Part shown: positions 16,495 through 26,600 of the stretch, piece by piece
Layout: every line of letters begins with the position of its first letter
How positions within the stretch are numbered: position 1 is the stretch's first letter
Origin: Desulfobulbaceae bacterium
GTDB lineage: Bacteria > Desulfobacterota > Desulfobulbia > Desulfobulbales > Desulfurivibrionaceae
Length of the DNA: 47,639 nucleotides
Assembly (NCBI GenBank): GCA_003517965.1
Contig: DOZO01000060.1
Coordinates: forward strand, 1-47,639
Direction of reading: 5' to 3'
Program-made: the position numbers and the translations under genes
Notes under the pieces: model-generated
Database searches by the model: none
Told to the model about the DNA's origin: nothing
What the model saw: only the letters and a program-made list of their open reading frames with translations

Positions 16495-18084
16495 ATGCTG
16501 CTTGAACTGAAAAATCTCTCCGCCGGTTTTTATTCGGACCGCGGCTTTACCCCGGTACTGGACAAGGTCTCCCTCTCCATTATGCCAGGAGAAACCGCAG
16601 CCTTGGTGGGTGAATCCGGGTCCGGCAAATCAGTGACCGCCCTTTCTATCCTGAGACTTCTTGAAAAAGACGCCGCCAAGATCGAAGGAGAAATTCTTTT
16701 TAACGGGGAAGATCTGGCAACCTGTTCAGAAAACAGATTGCGCCAAATTCGGGGCAACCGGATCGCTATGATCTTCCAGGAACCCATGACCTCGCTCAAT
16801 CCGGTCTACTCTATCGGGGCTCAGTTGGTGGAGCCGTTGATCTTGCATCAGAGTCTGGATAAAAAAGAGGCGGCCATAAAGGCTAAGAATCTTCTTGAGC
16901 GTTGCGGGATTAATGATGCGGCTCAACGGCTGAACAGCTTTCCCCACCAGCTTTCCGGCGGCCAGCGCCAGCGGGTGATGATCGCCATGGCCCTTGCTTG
17001 CCGCCCGGATCTGTTGATCGCCGATGAGCCGACCACCGCCCTTGATGTCACCATTCAGGCGCAGATCCTGGCCTTGATCAAGGAGATCCAGCAGGAACTT
17101 GGCATGGCCCTGTTGCTCATCACTCACGATCTCAATATGGTTGAAAAGATCGCCCAACAAGTCCATATCATGCATGAGGGCCGAATTGTGGAAAGCGGCC
17201 CTATGGCGGAAGTATTCCGCAATCCGCAAGCCCCCTACACCATCCATCTGCTAAACAGTGTGCCCCACGAGGCTCCCACTCCTAAGGACAACCCTCCCCC
17301 GCTCCTTACCGCTACCAACCTCTCCTGCCATTTCCCGATCAAAGCCGGTTTTTTCAGGCGCACGGTGAACACGATCAAGGCTGTGGATGAGATAAGCATA
17401 ACTATCCGGCAGGGGACCACTTTCGGAGTGGTCGGCGAATCAGGCTCCGGGAAAAGCACTCTGGGCATGTGCCTGCTTAAATTAGTCAACAGCCGGGGCA
17501 GCCTGCTCTATGAGGGACGTGATCTGCTGACCCTGTCCAACAGCCAATGGCGGCCCCTGCGCCGTGATCTCCAGGTGGTGTTCCAAGACCCCTATTCTTC
17601 GCTTTCTCCCCGCCTCAATGTGGGCCAGATCGTGGGCGAGGGCCTGAGCGTGCATGGCCTGGGCAATCGGGAGGAGCGCAAAAAACGGGTGGCGGAGGCG
17701 TTGATTGAGGTCGGCCTTGAGCCGGAGATGATCGAGCGCTACCCCCATGAATTTTCCGGCGGCCAGCGGCAGCGGATCGCCATAGCCAGGGCAGTAGTGC
17801 TCAAGCCCCGTTTCCTGGTGCTGGACGAGCCCACCAGCGCCCTGGACATGACCATCCAGGCCCAGATCATCGAGCTGCTAAAAAGCCTGCAGGCCAAGCA
17901 CGGCATCACCTACTTCTTTATCTCCCATGATCTGCGAGTGATCAAGGCTATGGCCGATGAGGTGGCGGTGATGCAGAATGGCCGCATTGTCGAATCAGGC
18001 CCCGCGGCACAACTTTTTGCCAACCCAGCTCACCCGTACACCAAGAAGCTCTTTTCGGCCGCTTTTGATCTGGCACCGGTATAG
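16495..18084 (+). CDS. yejF: Peptide ABC transporter ATP-binding protein with two ATPase domains, YejF type
   Basis: This 529-residue protein is a fused pair of ABC ATPases, the same length as E. coli YejF. Each half has a Walker A GESGSGKS, a signature (LSGGQRQR in the first, FSGGQRQR in the second), a Walker B ending in DEPT and a switch His in ITHDL or ISHDL. It powers the YejBE permease. The stop codon TAG (18082-18084) ends at the first base of a perfect 30-bp palindrome. It is the last gene of the HD-GAF/yejABEF unit. Confidence 0.94.
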   Translation: MLLELKNLSAGFYSDRGFTPVLDKVSLSIMPGETAALVGESGSGKSVTALSILRLLEKDAAKIEGEILFNGEDLATCSENRLRQIRGNRIAMIFQEPMTSLNPVYSIGAQLVEPLILHQSLDKKEAAIKAKNLLERCGINDAAQRLNSFPHQLSGGQRQRVMIAMALACRPDLLIADEPTTALDVTIQAQILALIKEIQQELGMALLLITHDLNMVEKIAQQVHIMHEGRIVESGPMAEVFRNPQAPYTIHLLNSVPHEAPTPKDNPPPLLTATNLSCHFPIKAGFFRRTVNTIKAVDEISITIRQGTTFGVVGESGSGKSTLGMCLLKLVNSRGSLLYEGRDLLTLSNSQWRPLRRDLQVVFQDPYSSLSPRLNVGQIVGEGLSVHGLGNREERKKRVAEALIEVGLEPEMIERYPHEFSGGQRQRIAIARAVVLKPRFLVLDEPTSALDMTIQAQIIELLKSLQAKHGITYFFISHDLRVIKAMADEVAVMQNGRIVESGPAAQLFANPAHPYTKKLFSAAFDLAPV

Positions 18085-18113
18085 GTAGGGGCACGGCATG
18101 CCGTGCCCCTACC
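18084..18113. repeat. Perfect 30-bp palindrome at the end of yejF
   Basis: The two 15-bp arms (18084-18098 and 18099-18113) are exact reverse complements, beginning GGTAGGGGCACGGCA. The first base is the last base of the yejF stop codon. As RNA it would form a very strong GC-rich hairpin. No T-run follows, so it is not a classic intrinsic terminator. Similar GTAGGGGC-type palindromes are known as dispersed intergenic repeats in diverse bacteria; from one copy I cannot tell which this is. Confidence 0.75.
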
Positions 18114-18147
18114 CGGTGATAAAAAAATTATTCTGAAGGAGAACGAA

Positions 18148-18744
18148 ATGAAAAAATACGTAAAAAAACTGTTCATTAACGGGTTGCTAATCGCCTGTTT
18201 GTTGCTGGCTGGAGTTGTAGCGGCCCAGGAAACACCAGCGGTGGCGGCCAATCCCAAAGTATTTTTTGATATCGTCATCGGCGACGAAAAAGCTGGTCGA
18301 ATCGTAATGGAGCTGTTTGCCGATGTAACGCCGAAAACAGCGGAAAATTTCCGCCAACTGGCTACCCATGAAAAAGGCTTCGGGTTCAGGGGCAGTATCT
18401 TTCATCGCATTATTCCTCAATTCATGCTCCAGGGCGGCGATATCACCAACGCCGATGGTACCGGCGGTAAATCGATCTATGGTCGCACCTTTGCCGATGA
18501 AAATTTCATTCGCAAGCATCTATGGCCAGGCACGCTGTCCATGGCCAATGCCGGTCCAAACACCAATGGTTCCCAGTTTTTCATCACCACCGTTAAAACC
18601 CCCTGGCTCGATGGCAAGCATGTAGTCTTCGGCAAGGTTACTGAGGGCATGGAGGTGGTAAAAAAGATTGAAGATATGGGGTCGAGCAGCGGCCAGCCTA
18701 AGGTTAAGGTGAGTATCGTAAACTGCGGCCAACTTGGAAAATAG
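18148..18744 (+). CDS. Periplasmic cyclophilin-type peptidyl-prolyl isomerase
   Basis: The 198-residue protein has a signal peptide (MKKYVKKLF, then a hydrophobic core ending near VVAAQE) and a complete cyclophilin domain. Active-site segments are FHRIIPQFMLQGGDIT (with the catalytic Arg) and GPNTNGSQFFITTV, and WLDGKHVVFGKV closes the domain. It should speed proline isomerisation of exported proteins in the periplasm. The ATG at 18148 has AAGGAG about 7 nt upstream; the frame is open to 18103 but that part overlaps the palindrome. The gene is bracketed by two unrelated inverted repeats. Being just upstream of the large TPS exoprotein genes, it may help fold such substrates, but this is only suggestive. 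Confidence 0.9.
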   Translation: MKKYVKKLFINGLLIACLLLAGVVAAQETPAVAANPKVFFDIVIGDEKAGRIVMELFADVTPKTAENFRQLATHEKGFGFRGSIFHRIIPQFMLQGGDITNADGTGGKSIYGRTFADENFIRKHLWPGTLSMANAGPNTNGSQFFITTVKTPWLDGKHVVFGKVTEGMEVVKKIEDMGSSSGQPKVKVSIVNCGQLGK

Positions 18745-18750
18745 TAAAAT

Positions 18751-18907
18751 TTTTTCGCCACTAACCCCACAAAAAACACGAAAAATTTGTTTTGCAACCC
18801 CTGGTTGCCCGCCCCCGGGATCACCCTCGCGGCACCATGGCAGGCGGTGATGCGCAGCAATCTGACTAAAACTTTCGTGTCCTTTCGTGGGGTTAGTGGC
18901 TGAAAAA
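18751..18907. repeat. MITE-like inverted repeat element upstream of tpsB
   Basis: GCCACTAACCCCAC (18757-18770) is exactly inverted at 18887-18900, and the outward T-run/A-run extends the match with one extra base. Inside the arms, AACACGAAAA is partly mirrored by CTTTCGTGTCC. Between the arms is about 115 bases with no open frame of note. The layout is that of a small non-autonomous element or dispersed repeat. No transposase is present and target duplications are not evident. Confidence 0.55.
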
Positions 18908-19030
18908 ACCCTTGACATTTCTTGCAATTGTCACCACAAAAAAAGTGGCTGTAGATTTCATCCCTTCATGTCAAAATAATACTTGTACCTTACCAGTTCA
19001 TCAATTTTGCGTCTGTCAGAGGAAAACCCC

Positions 19031-20650
19031 ATGGTAAAATTTTTAGTGACAGGAATGGTCGTTATCGGGCAACTGTTTCTGCTTTCGCCTGTAATGGCGC
19101 AAACCCTTCAGTTTGATATCGCCGGGTTTAAAGTAGAAGGCAACACCCTGCTCACTGAGGCGCAGATTCAGCAGACTCTGGCCCCTTTTGTCGGGCCCGG
19201 GCGGGAAATGGCTGAGATCAACAAGGCGGTGGAAGCCCTGCGCTTGGCATATCGTGAAGCCGGTTATCCCGTGGTCCAGGTTTTTCCTCCCGAACAAACA
19301 AGCAGCGCCAACCAGATTGTATTGAAGGTTATAGAAGGCAAGGTTAAGTCGGTAACGGTTGTCGGCAATACAGCCTACGATTCTGATAATATCCGCGCCA
19401 GCCTACCGCCGCTTAAGGAAGGTACCAGCCCACAGGTTAACCGGCTGGAGGCCGCCATTGCCCTGGCCAATGAAAATTCCGCCAAACAGGTTGGGGTTAA
19501 TTTTCAGGCAGGCACTCAGCCAGGAGATCTCGATGCCAAGATTAATGTGAGTGAAGAATTGGTCTCTAAATATTTTGTCACCGCCGACAATACCGGCAGC
19601 CGCACTACCGGTTACACCCGAACCGGTCTGGGTTTTCAACACGCCAACCTGTTTAACCTTGACCATGTGCTGACCATGCAATACCTGACCTCGCCCGAGT
19701 ATGTTGATAAGATCGCGAGCTACAGCGTTGGCTACCGCATCCCCTTCTATGACCTCGGCCTGGCCCTTGATCTGCTCGGGGCCTATTCTGACACCGAGGT
19801 GGTGAACACCACAACCCCGGCAGGACAGATGAATTTTACCGGCCAGGGCGTTATGCTGGCGGCCCGCCTCAACCAGGCGCTGCCAACCATTGGCGATATT
19901 CGCCATAAGCTGATTTATGGTATCGAATACAAGGATTTCAGTAACGATGGCACTATTAACGGAGCCGCCCCTGGCGGAACCTGGGGCTCGGTCAGCGCGC
20001 AGCCGCTCAGCCTTGCTTATGCCGCCCAGGTAGCCAGACCAACCTTTCAGGCCAGCGGCAGCGCCGGTTTTTATGCCAATCTGCCGGGTGGTCATAGCGG
20101 CAGCGATTCCGACTATACTGCGGCCCGTAATGGTTCGGAACCAGACTGGAACCTCTGGCGTCTGAATGGTTCCATTGGTATCCCTCTGCCGCAAGACTGG
20201 CAGACCAGAGTGACGGTCAGCGCCCAGATCACTGAGGATTTACTTATCCCAGGCGAACAGTTCGGTGCTGGCGGCGCCACCTCGGTGCGGGGCTATAACG
20301 AGCGGGTCACCTCTGGGGATGAGGGGATTACCACGAATTTTGAGATCTATACCCCGGAACTCAGCCAATATCTGACCTTGCCTGGTTCCCAGCTGCGGGC
20401 CCTGGCCTTTTGGGATGTTGGCGTAGTTGCCAAAAATGGCACCCTACTGGCCAATGAAAAACGTAGTCAGAGCCTCGCCAGTTTTGGAGTTGGCTTGCGC
20501 TTCAACTATATGAAAAATCTTAACGCCAAGTTTGATTTTGGCTGGGTTCAACAAGATATAGTGTCCTCAGATTCGCCGCCCAAACCTTTGGGCGAAAGAA
20601 ATGACGTGCGGGCCCATTTCTCCTTATCCTACGTTTTCAATCCTTTTTAG
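19031..20650 (+). CDS. Two-partner secretion outer-membrane pore, TpsB (ShlB/FhaC family)
   Basis: The 539-residue protein has a signal peptide cut after VMA23. Next come a ShlB-type POTRA domain (FKVEGNTLLTEAQIQQTL, with YPVVQVFPP) and a second POTRA (VKSVTVVGNTAYDSDNI), then a 16-strand barrel ending in a C-terminal Phe (YVFNPF). The lid-loop VRGY motif of the Omp85/TpsB superfamily is in ATSVRGYNE. It should recognise the N-terminal TPS domain of the next gene product in the periplasm and thread it across the outer membrane. The ATG at 19031 has AGAGGA about 7 nt before it. Its stop codon is part of the ribosome site of tpsA, 13 bases away. Confidence 0.92.
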   Translation: MVKFLVTGMVVIGQLFLLSPVMAQTLQFDIAGFKVEGNTLLTEAQIQQTLAPFVGPGREMAEINKAVEALRLAYREAGYPVVQVFPPEQTSSANQIVLKVIEGKVKSVTVVGNTAYDSDNIRASLPPLKEGTSPQVNRLEAAIALANENSAKQVGVNFQAGTQPGDLDAKINVSEELVSKYFVTADNTGSRTTGYTRTGLGFQHANLFNLDHVLTMQYLTSPEYVDKIASYSVGYRIPFYDLGLALDLLGAYSDTEVVNTTTPAGQMNFTGQGVMLAARLNQALPTIGDIRHKLIYGIEYKDFSNDGTINGAAPGGTWGSVSAQPLSLAYAAQVARPTFQASGSAGFYANLPGGHSGSDSDYTAARNGSEPDWNLWRLNGSIGIPLPQDWQTRVTVSAQITEDLLIPGEQFGAGGATSVRGYNERVTSGDEGITTNFEIYTPELSQYLTLPGSQLRALAFWDVGVVAKNGTLLANEKRSQSLASFGVGLRFNYMKNLNAKFDFGWVQQDIVSSDSPPKPLGERNDVRAHFSLSYVFNPF

Positions 20651-20663
20651 GAGCTGCGCCGAT

Positions 20664-23600
20664 ATGACACCTCAAAAAAAACGTATCTCTCAGCTCGTCT
20701 TCAGGTCAATCGTTGTCGGGCTTGCCGTTGGTTTTGCCGCTTCCGCTCAGGCTAACCCCGTTGGCCCAGCGGTGGTAAGTGGCTCGGCCACCATTGCCAC
20801 CTCCGGCAACATCATGACCGTCACCAACACGCCCGGGGCCATCATCAACTGGCAGCAGTTCAATATCGGCCAGAGTGAGGTTCTTAAATTTGTTCAGCAA
20901 TCCGCTCAGTCCAGCGTGCTTAATCGGGTAATGACCCAGAATCCCAGCCAGATCCTTGGCACCCTGCAATCCAATGGCCGGGTGTTCTTGATCAACCCCA
21001 GCGGCATCATGTTTGGCCAGGGCTCCATTGTTAATGTCAACGGCTTAGTCGCCTCTACTCTCAATATCAGCGACAGTGACTTTCTGCTCAACCGCTTCAA
21101 TTTTATTGGCAGTAACGTCTCCTCCGTTATCAACAAGGGTGAGATTACCACCCCGCTTGGCGGCAGCGTTTATCTGATCGGCAACAGCGTCAGCAACGAA
21201 GGCCTCATCACCTCGCCCAAAGGTGAGGTGATTCTCGCCGCGGGCAACAGCGTCAGCCTGCTCGATACCGGCACCCCGAATGTTACCGTTACCTTCAACG
21301 CTCCGGATAATCAGGCTATCAACCTCGGTCAGATCGTGGCCGAGAGCGGCCAGATCAATATCTACGGAGCCCTGCTAAATCAGCAGGGTCTTATCAGCGC
21401 CGACAGCGCCAGCCTGGATGCCCAGGGCAATATCGTGCTCAAGGCCACCGACACCACCACCCTTTCCGGTAAACTCAGCGCCACCAACAGCCAGTGCAAG
21501 GGCGGCAATATCCAGGTTCTGGGTAACACCGTCAACCTGACCAGCACAGCGCAGATCGATGCCTCCGGTGCCAGCGGCGGCGGCACAGTGCTGGTGGGTG
21601 GCGACTATCAGGGCAAGAACGCGGCGGTGCAGAACGCACAGGTCACATATCTGGCTCAAGGGGCCTCCATCAAGGCTGATGCCACTGACAATGGCGAAGG
21701 CGGCAAGGTTATTGTCTGGGCAGATGAGGCCACCGGCGCCTTTGGCACCATCTCAGCAAGGGGCGGCGCTACGGGCGGCAATGGCGGGTTCGTCGAGGTT
21801 TCCGGCAAGGAGTATCTGGAGTTCGACGCCATGGTTGACACCAGCGCCCCTTTTGGCAAAACCGGCACCCTGTTGCTTGATCCAACTGATATTTCTATTA
21901 TCAGCGGCAGTGCTGCGCCTACTGCAGGTAGTTTTACAAGTGGTACTTTTGCTGGGGAGACAGCCTCTTCCTCCACGATCAGTTGGGGCAATATCGAAAG
22001 CCTGCTCACCAGCAACAACGTGGTTATTCAAACGAGTTCTACAGGTGCTGGAACTGGCAATATCAGCGTTAATGGTTCACCCAGCACCGCAAGTCTGAGC
22101 ATCAGCCACACCGACTCCTGGGACACTTGGAGCAACACCTACAACAACACCCTCTACAGCAGCAGCAACAATCTTTCCCTGCTGGCGGAAAACGCAGTGA
22201 ACATATATGCGCTCTTTGGCAACGCTGGAAGCGGTGCCATTACGATCATCGCCGGCTGGAATGGCGATTTAAGCACTCCGGATCTTGTGGCGAGCTATAC
22301 TGCGGGGAAGAACATCAACTTATACAGTTCTCTTACAGGCCAGAATGGTAATATTATCGCCAATGGAGGAGCCTTAACCCTCAAGGCTGCCGACACCATC
22401 CTGTTGTATCCCGGTGTAAACCGTGCTACAATTGATATGAATACCGGGGCCTTGTCCTTGGTGGCCAACAAAATATCCCTTGATGCTTCCTCTGCCGCAA
22501 ACCACCAAAGAGCTTCAATCCTGAGCAATGGCGATCAATCCTTTACCCTTGGCAGACCTGACGGTAGTGCCACTGATGGGCTTTATCTTTATGGCGCCAA
22601 CGGAACTGGAATTTATGGCGGTCAAGCCGAGATTAGACGTTTTGGCGGCAGTAGCGGACAAAGCTTTACCTTTAACAATGGCAGTGATCTCAAGCTTTAC
22701 GGTGGCACCGGCAACGGGCTGGTTCCTGCTGGTACGTGGACCGGTTCTTGTGCCTTCGGTAATTGCAGTGCAAACAGCGCCCAGATTGAAAACTACGCCT
22801 CTGGCAACCAGACCTTTAGTTTTACCAGTGGCAGCGCTCTCCAGCTTACAGGCGGTTCAATAGGCAACGCCAATAGTGCCCAGATCGAAAGCTCTACCGC
22901 CCAGGTTATTTCCGGTAATCCGGCGATCACCCTTACTGGCGGCAGCAGTGGTGGAACGTTCATTATGGCTGGCTCACCCACTCCTGTGAGATACGTGTTT
23001 GAAAACGATGCGGGGATAGACTCCAATGTCAGTCAGACCATTAATGCCGCCTCAATTACTATTAATGGAGGGTCTGCCAATTATGGCGGCGCTTATTTAA
23101 GCGCGCGCCTGCAAAATATTGATGTTGTGGGTAATGTCAGCTTGATCGGTGGCTCGGCGTCAGCGCCATCTGCCTACCCTGCCGACGGACAACCCATCTT
23201 AACAACAGCGGTTGCCATCGGTACCGATAATGAAAATAATACTACATCACACACCTTGAATCTCACAATCGGCGGCAGCTTGACCATGCAGGGCGGGGCA
23301 GTCAGCGATTATGGCGGTTCCCCCGCTTTAATCGGCGGCTACCAAATACCCGCAAACCTGACAATTGACGCTACAGGCAACATCGAACTGAGCGGCGTTG
23401 GTGCTGGACGCGATATGATCGGTTCCTATGGCGGTTATGGCGGCAGTATTCATCTGCACTCCTCCGCTGGCTTGGTCAATCTGGGTCAAGGTTTTGTGGG
23501 CACCGGCACAACTGGATCTACGCATATTGAAGCCACTAATAGCACTATTTCACAGGCAGCAACAGGACAGATAAAGACAAACAGTTTAACTGTACAAGCC

Positions 23601-26600
23601 CGGAACACGATTAATCTGGCCGGGACTTTAAATGTGGCTGATATTACCGCAATAACCACTGCTGCGGGTGCTATTACCCTAAATGAGTCTGATGCGGTGA
23701 CTCTGACCAATGTGACCGCCTTTGACGGACCGATCACGGTAACGGCAAGCGGTGCAGTGACAGCGCTGAACGTAGTTTCCACGAACGATGCCGAAGCCAA
23801 CGACATCATTATTCAGGGTACCTCAATAGCGGTGACGATGGTTAATGCGGGCGCTAATCTTGGTGATGTCACCCTGACAGCGACCACTGGTTCAATCACC
23901 GATGGCGCGGTTGCTGAAACAGCTAATGTGACCGGTCAGGTGGTGGATCTTAACGCCGTGACTGGCATTGGTGCGGCGGGTGCGGGTGATCTGAACATCG
24001 TGGCTCGGACGCTGACTGCCGATACCACCAACGGGATAATCAACCTGGCTAACGTACCGGGCGGTACGGTGATCATCAACTCGATGACTTCCGGTAACGC
24101 ATCCAACATTACTTACAAGCAGACCGGTCAAAACCTGACCATTGCCGGGGCGATTTCGAGTGGTGGTGGCAATATCTGGATCGATCCGCCGGTTGATATC
24201 GCTATCAACGCCAATGTGACGACCACTGGCAGCGGCACCATCCTGATTCAGGGCAGCGGCGCGATCAGCACCGCTAACGGGTTCACGGTGAGCACTGAGA
24301 CCGGCACCTTGACTATTGAAGGTGCAACGTCTGGCGCTGAGGCAACCAGCCTGACGATGGCTGACAACTCCAGCATCTCTTCAACGGCAGGCATGATTAC
24401 CCTGCGCGCGAACGCCATGACCCTTGATAACGTCGGCACCGGCGTCAATATGTTGTTTGATTCCGACGCGGCTGCAGGGACGGTTATCACCCAATTGACT
24501 GGTTCTCCTGGCAAGATCACAGCCAATAACCTGACAATCCAGCAGGATGATACGAGTCTCGTGACCATTGCCACCGCAGTGACCAGCCTAAATGTGGTTG
24601 GTGGCAATACGGTAACAATGGTTGAAGACAACAATATAGTGGTGAACAGCGTAGTAACGGCAGCAGCCGGCACCTTCAACCTGACGGCAACGACAGGCGC
24701 AATCACCAACGACGATGCAGGTGCGACCCCTGATATCGTTACGGGCACCGCCAACCTGAATGCAGTCGGCGGTATCGATGTGGATACCACGGTAACAAGC
24801 CTGACGGCAGCGACCACAGGTACTGGCGGCAACATCCAGATTGATGAAACCAACGCCATCACGCTGACCAGCATGACCACGACAGACGGCGCGATCACGG
24901 TGAATGCCGGCGGCACGATGACGGCATCGCTTGTCACCGCTGGTGGAACGCACCGCAATGTGACTCTGGTCACGACGGCTGGCGATATAAATATGGGTTC
25001 TGTCACAGCGGCGGGCGATACCGTGATCATCACTGCTGCTGGTGCGATTCAGTCAATAACCCCGAATGGGGTTGCGGATATTATCGCAGCAGCCATTGAC
25101 CTGAACGCGGCCACAGGCATCGGCTCTGTGGGCGGCGCCTTGGATGTGACCGGCACAACAATCAGCGCTGACACCACCAATGGAGCCATAGACATCGACA
25201 GTCTGGCAACAGGCACGGTGACAGCGACAAGTCTGACTACGACTACTGGCAACATAACTTTTGACCAGACAGGCACTCAGATGTTGACCGTTACCAATGC
25301 CAATGCCAGCAATGGCGACATTACAGTTACCAACGCGGGTGACACCTCGCTAAACATAGGAACAATCAATGCCACCGGCTATGCGTTGCTCTATGCCACC
25401 GAGGGGGCAATTACCGATGGTAACTCAAGTGAGTCGCTGAATGTTATTGCGAACCATTTAGAGGTCTGGGCCAAGAACGGCATCAATCTGGATACGCAGG
25501 TAAACAGTATCGTTGCTCTCAACAGCACCTCTGGCAATATCGTCTTGCGCGAGGCTGACGGTGCATCCATATACAACGTGTGGAATGCTGGCGGCACTAA
25601 CCAGCTTTCCACCGCCAGCGGGACACTAACGCAAGCGACTAACAATACCGGAAGCACCAATACCATCGGAACAGGCGGAATCATCAACTATGGCAGCTGG
25701 AATGTGTCTGGCGGACAAAGCGCGACCAGCTCTGCCAACCCCAGGTACACCTTTGCCTCCGCTGGCGGTATGACAGAGATCTCAATGATTTCACCTCGCT
25801 CAAGTGCCAGCCTGACTGACCCGTGGCTGTATTTGTTGGATAGCTCTAACAACATTCTTGCTTATAATGATGACGGAGGCATAGGTTACGGGGCGATGAT
25901 CAGAACAGATTTGCCGGCAGCAACCTATACCGTGGTCGCGGCAACCTATAGCACTGGCGTATCCTATCCTTACGCGATGACCGTCGGTAATGCCAGCGCC
26001 GGTTCAGTCTTGGTCGGTGAGGGTCCCGCATTCGGGACAGGAGAAACAACATCGGCAACTACGACAACAACAACCCCGCCTGTTGATCCCTGTCAGGTTA
26101 ATCCGGCTTCATGCGTTACCACAACGCCTGAAACATCCCTTAACACCACCTTTACCAGGGGCACCGACCTTGGGGTATCCGGGGCTGCTGGTGATGTTAC
26201 CTTTGATCCCAACCTCAAGGTGGCCGGAGGAGAGATAACCTTTACTGATGCCACCCGACAAACAACAACTGAAAACGCTGTGGCAAAGGCTGAGAATGAC
26301 ATCAAGCAGGCCGAAGCTGAGGTGAAAATGGCCAAGACCCCAATTGAAAAAGCCAAGGCTGAGATAAAAAAGACCGAGGCCGAAGGTAGAAAAGCCGAGG
26401 CAGAAGCCAAGCTGGCTGAGGGCGACACCAAGAGGGCCGAAGCCGAAGCAAAGGTGGCTAAGACTCCAGCAGACAAGGCACGTGCTGAAAAACGTGCCGA
26501 GGCCAGCAAGTCTGAAGAACAGGGGAAAAAGGCAGAGGTAGCTGCCAAAAAATCAGAGGCCGAGGCGAAAAAGTCAGAGGCCGAGGTAAAGCAGGCTGAG

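Noticed and set aside
24248..25033. A 261-codon Val/Ala/Pro-rich frame on the minus strand within tpsA.
   Set aside because: It is an antisense shadow of Thr/Gly/Asn-rich repeats, with no ribosome site or recognisable fold.
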